From Sophora flavescens (taxonomy: Eukaryota > Streptophyta > Magnoliopsida > Fabales > Fabaceae), in NCBI GenBank assembly GCA_030762895.1, contig CM061062.1, positions 138,553,104 to 138,617,103 on the forward strand: 64,000 nt of DNA, read 5' to 3'. Every line of letters begins with the position of its first letter. Positions within the stretch are counted from its first letter, which is position 1. Positions 1 to 10,349 of the stretch are shown one piece after another. The translations under genes and the position numbers were made by a program. Under the pieces are notes generated by a model. The model was not told the DNA's origin. It did no database searches and saw nothing but the letters and a program-made list of their open reading frames with translations.

Positions 1-918
1 GTCCCGCCTTAGATATGTCAGGCTGTTGACTATCTTGTCTGTTTATATCAAGACCTGCAAGATCATTCTCTAGATCTGATAGTTCCTTATCAGTCTTTAA
101 ACCATCATTAAACTTAACATGAATAGATTTCTCAATTACAGAGGTTCTAGAGTTATAAACTTTAAATGCCTTAGACATTTCAGAGTATCCAATGAAGATA
201 CCCTTATCCACTTTGGAATCAAACTTTCCAAGTTGATCCTTAGTGTTCATAATGAAACATTCACATCCAAATGCATGGAAATAAGATATGTTAGGTCTTT
301 AAGTATTCTATTTTGTACATAACATGTAGTGTTTATTGCTTCTGCCCAGAAGTACTTAGGGAGGGTATTTTCATTGAGCATTGATCTAGCCATCTCTTGC
401 AAAGATATTTTCTTCCTCTCAACCACTCCATTTTGTTGTGGAGTTCTTGGTGCAGATAAATTACGAGAGATCTCATTCTCCTCGCAGAATGGTCTGAATT
501 GATCATTTTCAAATTCTCCCCCATGATCACTTCTAAGAGTAGACATACATAAACCTTGCTCATTTTGTACTTTCTTACAGTATACAGAGAAAGCCTTAAA
601 AGACTCATCCTTGTGGGTTAAGAAGAGTACTCGTGTAAATCTAGAATAGTCATCAACTATGATAAATCCATATTTCCTTCCTGTCAAGCTAGCAACACTA
701 ATTGGCCCAACAGATCCATGTGTAACAACTGAAAAGGTCTAGAGGTTGATACTTGTTTTTTAGATTTGAAACTTGATTTTACTTGTTTACCTCTCGGACA
801 TGCATCACACATAACATCTTTCTTAAAACTAATGTCAAGTAATCCTCTCACAAGGTTTCAATTTTGAAATTAGTTTCATACTAGCATGTCCTAATTTCTT
901 ATGCCATAACCATCTTTC
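1..918 (-). pseudogene. Ty1/copia pol fragment: integrase (element A)
   Basis: This is the integrase part of a copia polyprotein, which would insert element cDNA into the nucleus. The main open block is 687-247 and shows the catalytic series: Asp in VDDYSRF, Asp in RSDHGGEF and Glu in GVVERKK. The reading frame breaks near 290. It resumes in another frame towards position 1 with the post-integrase stretch HAFGCECFIMNTKDQLGKFD. Reverse transcriptase and RNase H must lie left of the window. Gag and the LTR follow on the right, in the order expected for a minus-strand copia element. Frameshifts make it non-functional. Confidence 0.85.
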
Positions 919-921
919 ATC

Positions 922-1501
922 CTATTTTGACATCAAATAGGTTACACTTTGATCAGAGAGATCATTCAGTTCGATCTTGTAAAAATTTTGCTGCCTACTA
1001 GCTGAAAAGAGGGTCTTGCCACTCTGGTCTTCGACTATGGAAGCATCTTTAGTAAAGGAGACATCAAATCCACTATTACATAATTGACTTATTCTAAGTA
1101 AATTGTGCCTTAATCCTTTGACTAAGAGAACATTGGAGATTGAGAGAAGAGGGGGTTTACCAATAGTACCAATTCCAATCACCTTCCCTTTCTGATTGCC
1201 TCCAAAGGCAACATGTCCTCCTTTCTAAGGTTGGAGGTCTAGGAACATAGACCTTTCTCCTGTCATTGGTCGCGAGCAGTCCATGTAACAATAGAGGTGT
1301 TTTCTTTGTCCTATTAAGGACATCTGCAACATGAATTATTTGATCTTTAGGTACCCATATCTTTCTGGGTCCTTTTCTGTTAGTTCTAGGAGTCTGAAGA
1401 CTTCTTCTCTTAATATGGATACACTTAGACATAACATGTCCAACTTTTCCACAGAAGTTACAGACAAGTATGGATTTAATGGAAATTGACTTAACAAACA
1501 C
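922..1501 (-). pseudogene. Ty1/copia protease region with a second CCHC knuckle (element A)
   Basis: An intact retroviral-type zinc knuckle (CNFCGKVGHVMSKC) is followed by a GPRKIWVPK linker and then the protease. In the frame matching the family, the active site region reads MDCSRPMTG, so the Ser-Gly of the usual Asp-Ser-Gly triad is missing. An in-frame stop and frame shifts follow. The stretch 1182-922 (ISNVLLVKGLRHNLL) is the conserved segment between protease and integrase. The loss of the catalytic motif is read directly; inactivity is inferred. Confidence 0.8.
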
Positions 1502-1576
1502 TTTAGAGGCTTTTGTTGATACTTTATGATGTGTCTGATTGACATATCCAATACCTTCTTTGTTAAGGGATTGTCT

Positions 1577-3036
1577 TTAACAGCCAAGCAGCTTGGTCAG
1601 ATTGTCTCTACCATTAACAAATTTGGTAATATCAGAAGTGAGCTCTTCCAATTTCTGTTGAAGTTTGACAACTTCTTCAAACTGTGATGTTTCACGAATG
1701 ATCTTAGCTTCATAAGACTTTGCAGTCTTTAGCTCACTATTTTCTTTGGCCAGCTTCTCACACTCTTGATATTTATGTTTATGCTTACTCAGGGTCTTTA
1801 CATACTCTCTTTTGAGGTATTTGAAGGCCTTAGATAAGCAGTTGGATTCCTCCAGTAACCCATCATAGGCATCATGCAAATCCTCAAAGTCAGGGTGTAC
1901 CTCATCTTCAAAGTCCGAGGTAGTGTTAGCAATTAAGTAGAGACTGGTGTCCACCTCTTCTTCTTCATTTTCAAAAGATGTTGACTCCAGATCCTCCCTG
2001 GTAGCCATCATCCCTTTCTTCTTCTTTTTGAAGAACTTCTTATGATGGGCCTTCTTGAGTTGAGGACTCTCTGTTTTGTTGTGACCAGGCTTCTTACACT
2101 CATAGCAGACAATTGGAATTTTGTCTATTGATGTAGATTCCTTGAAGTTATTTTCCTTATGAAATCTTCTGAAAGGCTTCTCCTTTCTGAACTTCTTCTT
2201 TTTCAAGAGTAGCCTTATCTTTCTGGTTAAGAGAGACAACTCCTAATCACTTTTAGAATCCTCTTTTCAGACAGGTTTGTATCATTGGTAGACTCGTATG
2301 CTTTTAGAGCTTTTGAGGCTTTTGAGGACTTCTGATAAGCTTTTAGAGCAATGAATTTGCCCTTTTTAGTTGTCACATCAACACCAAGTTCTTGCTCATG
2401 AACAGGGAGGGTACCAAGAAGTTCATCCATAGTCAAGGTGGTGAGATCCTTGGCTTGAGAGACAGCAGTGACTAGGGGCCTCCACTGCTTTGGAAGACTT
2501 ATGAGAATATTTCCAACTTTCTCAGCATTTGTATAAGTTTTGCCAAGAGATTTCAAACCATTGATGATAGTTTGGAATCTCCCTATCATTTGAGCGACAG
2601 ATTCATCTTCCTCCATGATGAACAACTCATACTTTCTGACAAGTATGGCAATTTTTGACTCCTTAACTTTGACAGTTCCTTCATGTGTGACAGATAAGGT
2701 GTCCCATATTTCTTTGGTAGAATGACAAGCGCATACTTTCTCAAATTCCTCAGGATTGAGAGCACATATGATGTTGTATCTAGCTTTATGATTCAGCTCC
2801 CATTTTTTCTTTTCTGTAGGGGTCCACTGAGATTTTGACTTGTCAATATTGTAATCAATCATGGGAATGAATGGACCTTCAGCAATGACATCCAAGAGGT
2901 CAGAGTTTGTTGATAGGATGAACCATTGGAATCTATCTTTCCAATAATTGTAGTTTTCTCCATTAAAGAATGGAGGTCTGGTCAGGGAAGCTCCTTCAAT
3001 CTGGTGATTTCCACTTGAACTAGCTCAAGCAGTCAT
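1577..3036 (-). pseudogene. Ty1/copia gag (UBN2 type), element A
   Basis: This is the nucleocapsid/gag region. The likely start codon is the ATG whose bases occupy 3036-3034; the fourth codon is TGA, so translation from it is broken. The conserved RPPFFNGENYNYWK motif follows. The long frame 2895-2227 contains the UBN2 core (KYELFIMEEDESVAQMIGRF, LPKQWRPLVTA). A frame change near 2230 leads to a lysine-rich stretch with a CCHC-like motif, CYECKKPGHNKTES, in which the last Cys is Ser. An acidic, coiled-coil-like tail follows (2000-1600). A second knuckle lies downstream. The copy is inactive. Confidence 0.85.
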
Positions 3037-3093
3037 GTCTATTCTTCAGGACCTTTTCCTCTACACTATTAGATTCTCAACCCAGAGGTTGAG

Positions 3094-3106
3094 CTCTGAC
3101 AACAAC
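3094..3106 (-). other. primer-binding site of copia element A
   Basis: On the minus strand the bases next to the LTR read GTTGTTGTCAGAGC, a variant of the initiator-Met-tRNA PBS (TGGTATCAGAGC) used by most plant copia elements. Its position between LTR and gag supports the orientation. Confidence 0.6.
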
Positions 3107-4210
3107 TGAAATAGACAACTATAAACACAAGAAGAGGGGTTGAATTGTGTTTATCCGACTTTAAAACAAAGTTAGAAACTTTTCGTACATAGAAGTTAGG
3201 GACAGACAAGTGTTTTCCCAAAGCACAGACAGGTGACCTGTCTGATCAGTTTCAACAGAAAAACACACAAACATGCAAGGATAAAACTTGTTTGATATTC
3301 ACACTTTAACCCCTTTAGTTAGTTAATAGATAAGATAATCATAGGAACTAAAGAGATAAGGATAGAGAGATTGACACAACTATTTATCCTGTTCACCCCT
3401 TTACAATTAGGGCTACGTCTAGTCCTTGGCAGCACCAAGTTTCTTTCAATATAACTGACCAGGTTACAGACTCCAAGTATTCTTTGAACACCTAGCCTTT
3501 TCAGGCTCCAAGACAAGTATTGTTTGCTCACCTAGCCTCTTTAGGCTCTCTCAAGTTTGTTAGAGAAAAGATTGTAATAAATGCAATTTTCAATCTTTCA
3601 CTAACACTCAGAAGAGTGAATTAAATGTGAAGGTTAGAAAGACTGCGTAATAACTTCAAATGATTGAAGAATACAGATTGAAAGAATGAAGGAATAAATG
3701 CGCAGAGTAATGGCTCTTAAATGCTGTGTGTTCTTTATCTTCATCTTCAATGACTTCTGTATTTATAGGCTTCAATCATATTGAATCCATTGGAGACATT
3801 CCTTCATATTTTGGCTTTGAGTTGAGCTCCATTAAATTCAATAGAGTGGTTCTGGGAAGCCATTTAATGCAATAGGAACGTTGGTTGTACTCTAACACGT
3901 AAGTCCGGTGCTTTATGCTTTGTGCAATAGCCAAATCAAAGTTATGCAGGTTGCATTTGTACTTTGTAGAGCACATTTCCTTTTTTGTGTAACTCCCAGT
4001 TGTATAGGGAATAAAGCATATTAGAAGCACTCATTTTCTGAGTTCCTTGGTTACTTGAGTGCTTCACCTTCTGACTTTCTTGATCCTCGTGAGAGAGAAA
4101 CTTCTGTCTGGCTCGCCGGGCGAGCCCTTGCTCGCGTATCGCCCATAGCCTCTTCAAAATCTTCAGTTTTTGCTCTGGCTCGCGATGCAAGCAGTGTCTC
4201 ACGGGGCTAG
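3107..4210 (-). repeat. LTR of copia element A (outer end uncertain)
   Basis: This is the 5' LTR in minus-strand orientation. The inner end is placed at the TG at 3107, directly beside the PBS. The sequence ACACAAGAAGAGGGGTTGAA is the reverse of the familiar copia LTR end with a run of Cs followed by CTTGTGTTT, and it is shared with LTR G at 17063. The outer end cannot be placed because the partner LTR is outside the window; unrelated sequence begins somewhere after about 4200. Confidence 0.65.
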
Positions 4211-4470
4211 AAACCCTTTTTCTTCCATTTGCTTGTTTTCTTCAATTTTCCATGTTTTCTCGAGCTTCACTTTTAACTTGAAACTAAAAATAGTCCCCCA
4301 ATCCTTTATTTGACTAAAAAATAACAAACAAATCCTAAAAATTAACTAAAAGATCCAAATTGTTGCTCGAGGACAAATAATGGGGGTTAAAACAACATTA
4401 AACTCGCTTAATTAGTATCAAAATTATGACATTTCTAGCTATAAAACTAGAGAAACCAAAGGTTTATCAC
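4211..4470. other. AT-rich spacer between element A and LTR B
   Basis: No coding potential or clear terminal repeats were seen. The stretch around 4362-4395 (GCTCGAGGACAAATAATGG) resembles sequence common near the ends of plant gypsy internal regions, but it is too short to assign. Confidence 0.3.
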
Positions 4471-4678
4471 TAAACCAGGATAAAATCGGTTGCAAGTATC
4501 ATTTTACTTATCTCCTTATTCTTTAATTATTCATTTTATTACTCATCTATCCAGACTTTGTTTATTTCTTATTGTGTGATTTAATATTTTATATTGAGAA
4601 AATAATTTTTAGTAAATCAATTTAGAAGATTTTATAAACCCAATTCACCCCTTCTTGAGTAATGGTTGTCACGGCTAA
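4471..4678 (+). repeat. 3' part of copia LTR B
   Basis: The segment from the ACCAGGATAAAATCGG motif to CAATTCACCCCTTCTTGAG is a typical plant copia LTR end. It matches the end of LTR H (43970-44090), including CTTATCTCCTTATT and TTTTATTACTCATCTAT. A PBS follows at once. The 5' part of this LTR is missing or too diverged to see. Confidence 0.65.
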
Positions 4679-4682
4679 TAAG

Positions 4683-4694
4683 TGGTATCAGAGC
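4683..4694 (+). other. primer-binding site of copia element B
   Basis: TGGTATCAGAGC exactly matches the sequence complementary to the 3' end of initiator Met-tRNA. It lies just after the LTR B end and about 80 bp before the gag ATG. Confidence 0.8.
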
Positions 4695-4771
4695 TTCAGC
4701 TCTGGTTAGAAGCTTAACATCTTAGAGTAAAAGATCCTCTTCGCCGACAACCTAAAAGTTTTCTTTGAAAA

Positions 4772-4859
4772 ATGATTTGGTTTGATTTTGATAAACCACC
4801 ATATTTTGATAGTGACGATTTCATTTATTTGAAAGCTAGGATATAGATTTTTATGCAAG
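4772..4859 (+). pseudogene. copia gag start, element B (5' piece)
   Basis: The frame opens with MIWFDFDKPPYFDSDDFIYL, the N-terminal gag motif that normally reads PP-x-F-x-G-x-x-Y-x-x-W. An in-frame TAG follows shortly after. The frame is cut at 4859 by the Athila element and continues at 16830 once the element and one TSD copy are ignored. Confidence 0.7.
4855..4859. repeat. target-site duplication GCAAG (left)
   Basis: GCAAG directly precedes the TG of the Athila 5' LTR and recurs at 16825-16829 after the terminal CA. A perfect 5-bp duplication proves one insertion event and fixes the element ends. Confidence 0.95.
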
Positions 4860-5085
4860 TGATGAGTGTGATTTCACCTCATATTTCCTTGACATTTTGC
4901 ATGCATTTTCATATAGTTTAGGCATATTTTATTTGATTATATGTTAGTTTTTACCTTGGAACGGGTAAGGTGGTTTTGTGGTGCTTGTGTGCAGGAATTG
5001 AAGATCTAAATGCTCAGGATCAGTTATGTTGGAACTGGCATGAAGAGGGAGCTTGAAAGGCAAGAAAATGAGGCAAATAGAACTG

Positions 5086-5344
5086 ATCACGGCCTAGCCG
5101 TGATGGCCATCATGGCCATGATCGAGTAGAGCTGAAAAGAAAGAATGGAAAAGTCAGAGTTGGTCACGGCCAGGTCGTGATGTCCATCACGGCCGTGACA
5201 TGTCAACTGAACCAGACCCTCACAGGCAGAACTGATCACGGCTAGGCCGTGATGGTGGTCACGGTCGTGACAGACCAACCAGCAAAGCAACCTCCAAGAT
5301 AGAATTCGTCACGGCCTGGCCGTGGTAGCCATCACGGCCGTGAC
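5086..5344. repeat. four CACGGC/GCCGTG palindromic units in the 5' LTR U3
   Basis: Four units spaced about 70-75 bp apart each carry two back-to-back near-palindromes: TCACGGCCTAGCCGTGA, then a 4-6 bp gap, then TCACGGCCGTGA, with base variation. Linkers of 30-35 bp differ between units. The array ends about 75 bp before the TATA box, which is an enhancer-like position. The same units occur in the 3' LTR (15639-15897) and in a separate six-unit internal array (12004-12350). Function is not known; the sequence supports hairpins or dyad binding sites. Confidence 0.85.
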
Positions 5345-5418
5345 GCGCAATATATGGATTTTTAGAAACTGATTTGATCTGATTTTTGTATTGGCTTGGG
5401 ATTCAAATTACCCCACAT

Positions 5419-5426
5419 TATAAATA
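5419..5426 (+). promoter_or_regulatory. TATA box of the Athila 5' LTR
   Basis: TATAAATA sits about 75 bp downstream of the palindrome array and is followed within 100 bp by a CT-rich stretch. The counterpart in the 3' LTR is at 15971-15978. The element's transcript probably starts about 30 bp downstream. Confidence 0.75.
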
Positions 5427-6277
5427 GGCCTCTAGGGCTCGAAATCGGGTACTTTTGGACTGCTACCCATAGGCAAAATTACGATTCTTCTTCTTCTCCT
5501 CAATCTCTTCTCTCCTCTAGGGTTTTCTTTTTTATGCTATTGTTAATCAAGCTTGCTATGATCATGGCAATGCTTGGGTAGTGGTTTTATTTCTAGGAAT
5601 TGGGGCTATGCCCAAGATTTGTTTATGGTGATGAATTGACGTTTGATTTCTTGTTAATTTCAATTTTGCTTTCGATTTGATTCCTATTATTTTAATTACT
5701 CGTAAATTCGATGGCCACTTATTTGCTTGTCGTAGATACACTAAGGATGAACTTAGTGGTGAACTTAGGTATCGGATCTATAGGAATCAAACTTAGGACT
5801 TAAATCACGAGAGTTAGAAGCGGTCCTTCGAGGGTTCACGAATTGTCACAAAACTTAAAGGGTTCGATTAAATTCAATCACCACGAGAGTAGGGGTTGGT
5901 TTAATTGGGCACGGTTCTTGTAACCCGAGAGGGAGCATTAACTTATTTAGGATAAATTCGCCTTCAAAGCAAATTTTGGTAATTAACAAGGAGAGTAGTC
6001 AATTTAGTAACATAAGCAGTTTTGTGGTATCCCAATTCCTGGGAATCCCTTTCGAATTTGAAAAACCCTATTTGAATTACTTTCCTATTTTGTTTAATTG
6101 CAATTTTAAATTTGATTGTTACTTGATTCCGATTTCAAAAACCAAATCTTATTCCAGTTCAGTTAAGTCAATTTAATAACTAATTGTTATTTAAGATCAC
6201 GGTCTCTGTGGTTTGATCTCTTTTTATTACTTGACGACGAAGTCGTTCGCTTGCGGATTCGAGACCCATCAAGTTTT

Positions 6278-6295
6278 TGGCGCCGTTGCCGGGGA
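6278..6295 (+). other. primer-binding site of the Athila-type element (tRNA-Asp type)
   Basis: TGGCGCCGTTGCCGGGGA starts 7 bases after the LTR and matches the sequence known to pair with the 3' end of plant tRNA-Asp in Athila and related elements. Confidence 0.9.
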
Positions 6296-6534
6296 CTGTG
6301 TTTTCTTGAATTTCAATTTAATTTTTAATTGATTTTTCTGGACAATTTTTTTATTTCTTCTTCTTTTTCTAGAGTATCTATCTCTCTACCGTAGGTATTT
6401 TTCTCTTTTATGCAAAGATCCCTAAGTCTTGGAAACCTTATTGAAGTTGACCCCGAGATCGAAATGACCTTTCATAGACGTAGGAGACTACAAAGACAAA
6501 GAGAGAGAGAGAGAGGTTGATTCCCATTCCACTC

Positions 6535-8260
6535 ATGACGAATCTACCGGATACCAAACCACTGAAGGACTACGCAGCCCCAAATGCTAGGGGTTTGCGA
6601 ATTGGGATTGCTAGGCCAGAAATTGAGGCGGAGAACTACATTATACCGCCTAAGTTAATTGGCATGATTAGGCAACATCAATTTGGAGGATTACCCTTGG
6701 AGGACCCGACTGATCATGTGGAGACATTCTTGGAATTCACCGTTGCAATAAGAATTCAAGGTGCCCCGATAAATGCTATACGCTTGAGGTTATTCCCCTC
6801 CTTTCTGACTGGAAAGGCAAAAGCTTGGTTGAAGCAAGTGCCCGCTAATACGTTGTCAACTTGGGACCAACTAGAGCAGGTATTCTTGGAGAAATTCTTC
6901 TCTCCATCCAAGACTGTTTACCTACGAACTTAGATTACCGGCTTCTTCCAAAAGGACGGAGAATGCTTATCCGAAGCTTGGGATCGTTACAAGGGATTGC
7001 TAGAGTCTTGCCCACATCATGGACTCGAGAGGTGGTTGTTAGTGCATACCTTCTACAACGGATTGGATTACTCATCAAAGGTGTCACTTGACTCCGCAGC
7101 TGGTGGAGCCTTTATGAACAGACCTCTGACTGAAGCATTCAATATCATTGAAAACGTAGCCACCAACTATCACCAATGGGGTTCGAAAAGAGGTAATAAC
7201 CCGAAAAAGCTTTCGGGGGGTAAGTTCGAAATGAATGGTACTGATTTGATTATGTCTAAATTCGACTCATTAAATAAACGCTTTGATAAGCTTGAAAAGG
7301 CTAATGTGAGTTCAATAGGTGCTACTAATGTTATTTGTGAGATTTCTGGAATGCAGGGACATGACATAATGGAGTGCCCACATGGTATCGCTCCTGAGTC
7401 CGGTGCTTCGGGGGAAAAAGTGAACTCTTGTCACAATTTCTATGACACGAACCCGAAGCTACCAAATTATGCTCCCCCAGATCCCTACAACTAAGTGAGG
7501 AGGAATAATCCTTATATTTCCTACGGGAACTACAACAACACGTTGAACCACGAATTCCAAGAAGGGCAAGGTAATAGGAAACCCGCATCAGGGTATCCTC
7601 AGGTACAAAAGTCTAAACTCGAGTCTCTTATGGAAAATTTTGTTGCTACTCAAACTAAGCAGAATGAAGAATTTAGGCAACAAGGTAGGGCAGTTAATGA
7701 GGCAATAAAAGAGTTAACGTCTAAGGTAGATAACTTATCCATCCATAACAAGATGTTAGAAACTCAAATTGCCCAACAAGCGGGAAATTCAATGAGGCAA
7801 CCGGGCAAGTTTCCTAGACAACCTGAGGTGAACCCAAATAATGAACATTGTAAAGCTGTGAGTCTAAGGAGTGGTAAGAAACTTGAGAATCCTGAGGCTA
7901 AAGGGGAGAGTGATAACAAGAGTGTAGATGAGGAGGAGGAACCTACTAAGACATAACCCTTAGAAGAGGAAGAGCCTAGCGAAAAAGTGTCTAAGTATGT
8001 CCCTCCACCACCTTACCAACCTCCGATACCTTTTCCTCAAAGGTTGGCTAAGGCCAAGTTAGATAAGCAATTTGGAAAATTTCTAGAGGTCCTTAAGAAA
8101 TTTTATATTAATGTACCCTTCACTGAGGTGTTACAACAAATGCTGACATACGCTAAATTTCTTAAGGACATCCTGTCAAATAAGAGAAATCTAGAGGACT
8201 ATGAAACAATGACTTTAACTGAGGAGTGCAATGCTTTAATTCAAAATAAATTGCCTCCTA
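6535..8260 (+). pseudogene. Athila-type gag (broken)
   Basis: This is the gag/capsid region. The first ATG in frame is at 6535; an earlier ATG at 6463 ends in a stop after about 18 codons. The capsid core is visible (residues about 40-130: PTDHVETFLEF, FLTGKAKAWL, LEKFF), followed by SCPHHGL and FYNGL. The same frame is stopped by TAG at 6931, TAA at 7492 and TAA at 7954, each apparently one substitution from a sense codon, with no frameshift between. A CxxC-like remnant (VICEISGMQGHDIMEC) lies near 7330-7380, and a Gln-rich coiled-coil stretch follows (7640-7790). No functional product is expected. Confidence 0.85.
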
Positions 8261-8269
8261 AAATGAAAG

Positions 8270-8640
8270 ATCCAGGTAGTTTCTCTATTCCTTGCTTGAT
8301 TGGTAACACTAGTTTTGATAAAGCTCTTTGTGATTTCGGGGCTAGTGTTAGTCTTATGCCCCTCTCTGTTTGCAAGAAGTTGGAGATGGGTGAACTAAAA
8401 CCCACAACAATCTCCCTTCAATAGGCGGATCGATCAGTCTAATTCCCTATAGGCATCTTGGAGGATGTTCCTATTAGAGTGGGTAAATTTTTCATTCCTG
8501 CGGATTTTGTGGTACTTGAAATGGAAGAGGATTCCCAAATCCCCATTATTCTTGGTAGGCCCTTCTTGGCTACCGCAGGAGCAATTATTGATGTTAAAAA
8601 TGGAAAATTGACTTTAACTGTGGGTGATGATAAAGTTGAA
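8270..8640 (+). pseudogene. Athila-type aspartic protease region
   Basis: The active-site stretch reads CDFGASVSLMP (Asp codon at 8331), where the family normally has Asp-Leu/Ser/Thr-Gly-Ala. The flap and second conserved block follow (IPIILGRPFLATAGAIIDV at 8548-8604). In-frame stops at 8422 and 8440 lie between the two halves. The protease would process the polyprotein but cannot be made in this copy. Confidence 0.8.
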
Positions 8641-10342
8641 TTTGATTTAGCTAAATCTATTAAACACCCTTCTTTTGATGATTCTTGTTGCAGGGTTGAC
8701 TTAATGCACCAAGTGGTGAAAGAAGAATCCACTCAAGCTTGTGTTGATGACCCATTAGAAATGTGTTTGATTGGTAGAGACTTAAATGCTCATAGAGGAG
8801 AAGTAAGGAATTATGCCCACTTTCTGGAGGCTAGTCCAGAAATTTCTCCGAACAAAACAAAGAAAGAGAAACTTGAGTTGACACCAAAGAGTAAGGATTT
8901 GAAAGATGAAGAAGCCCCTAAGGTAGAACTAAAACCTCTTCCTTCCACACTGAGGTATGAAATTCTTGGTCCTAACTCTTCCTATCCGGTAATTGTGAAT
9001 GCTAGCTTGAATGAGTTGGAAACTGAGAAATTGCTTAGGGAGCTTAGAATGCATAGAAAGGTTATAGGATATACAATTGATGATATTAAAGGCATAAATC
9101 CTTCTTTTTGCATGCATCGCATTTTAATGGAAGATGAGTATAAACCATCCATTGAGCATCAACGTAGGTTGAACCCTAATATGAAAGAAGTGGTTAAGAA
9201 AGAAGTGCTTAAGTTGTTAGATGCGGGGGTTATTTATCCAATCTCCGATAGTGAATGGGTTAGTCCGGTGCATGTGGTTCCTAAGAAAGGGGGGATGACT
9301 GTTATTCAAAATGAAAATAATGAACTAATCCCTACTAGGACGGTAACAGGTTGGAGAATGTGCATCGATTATAGGAAGTTAAATACGGCAACAAGGAAAA
9401 ATCACTTCCCTCTTCCATTTATTGATCAAATGCTTGAAAGGTTAGCTAGGCATTCATACTTTTGTTACTTGGATGGATATTCCGGTTTTCATCAAATTCC
9501 TATACATCCTAGTGATCAAGAAAAGACCACGTTTACTTGTCCCTATGGCACTTTTGCCTATAGAAGAATGCCTTTTGGTCGATGTAATGCACCGGCTACT
9601 TTTCAAAGATGCATGACTGCAATTTTTTCTGAATTTATTGAAAACATCATGGAGGTTTTTATGGATGATTTTTCTATTTATGGAACTACCTTTGATGACT
9701 GTTTAACAAATTTGACTAAGATTTTGCAGCGATGTGAAGAAACCAATTTGGTATTGAATTGGGAAAAATGCCATTTTATGGTAAAAGAAGGTATAATGTT
9801 GGGCACTTGATTTCTGGTAGAGGTATTGAGGTGGATAGGGCCAAAATTTGTTATTGAAAATTTGCCCCACCGGTAAACGTGAAAGGAGTTAGAAGTTTCT
9901 TGGGACACGTCGGGTTTTACCGGTGTTTCATCCAAGATTTTTCAAAAATTTCTAAACCCTTATCCAACCTATTAATGAAAGATGTTCCATTTGATTTTAA
10001 TGAGGAATGTTTGAGTGCATTTTATAGGTTGAAGGAAGCTTTGACCACTGCTCCAATTTTGCAAACACCAGATTGGAATGAGCCATTCAAAGTAATGAGC
10101 CATGCAAACACCAAGAAGGTTCATGCAATATACTATGCAAACAAAACTCTAGATGGAGCTCAAGCCAATTATGCCACAACTGAGAAAGAGTTGCTTGCGG
10201 TTGTCTTTGCATTTGAGAAATTCATATCATACCTTGTGGGGTCTAAAGTCATAGTGTACACGGACCACTCCGCACTAAAGCACCTCATTACTAAGAAGGA
10301 AGCAAAGCCAAGACTCATCCGATGGATTCTCCTTCTGCAATA
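8640..10342 (+). pseudogene. Athila-type reverse transcriptase and RNase H
   Basis: RT motifs in order are KEVLKLLDAGVIYPI, the WRMCIDYRKLN block, catalytic Asp in CYLDGYSGF, TFAYRRMPFG and the FMDDF box (about 9660). The frame is open from 8458 to 9810, where one base is missing in the stretch normally reading VLGH; a stop at about 9855 follows. RNase H resumes at 9879 (FLGHVGFYRCFI, YATTEKELLAVVFA, TDHSALKHL). The stretch containing the first catalytic Asp (normally CDAS followed by about ten residues) is absent: MSHANTKK leads directly into VHAIYYA. A TAA at about 10340 ends this block. The catalytic loss is seen; inactivity is inferred. Confidence 0.9.
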
Positions 10343-10349
10343 ATTTGAC

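Larger units (their letters stand above)
4860..6271 (+). repeat. 5' LTR of the Athila-type element
   Basis: Bounded by TG...CA, it drives transcription of the element. U3 carries four palindromic units (5086-5344), then a TATA box at 5419 and a pyrimidine-rich stretch after it (5480-5530). It is nearly identical to 15414-16824. Confidence 0.95.

Noticed and set aside
5087..5290. Minus-strand 67-codon ORF through the LTR palindromes, also at 15640-15843
   Set aside because: It is a by-product of the palindrome repeats. It appears in both LTRs because LTRs are copies, and there is no domain or promoter for it.
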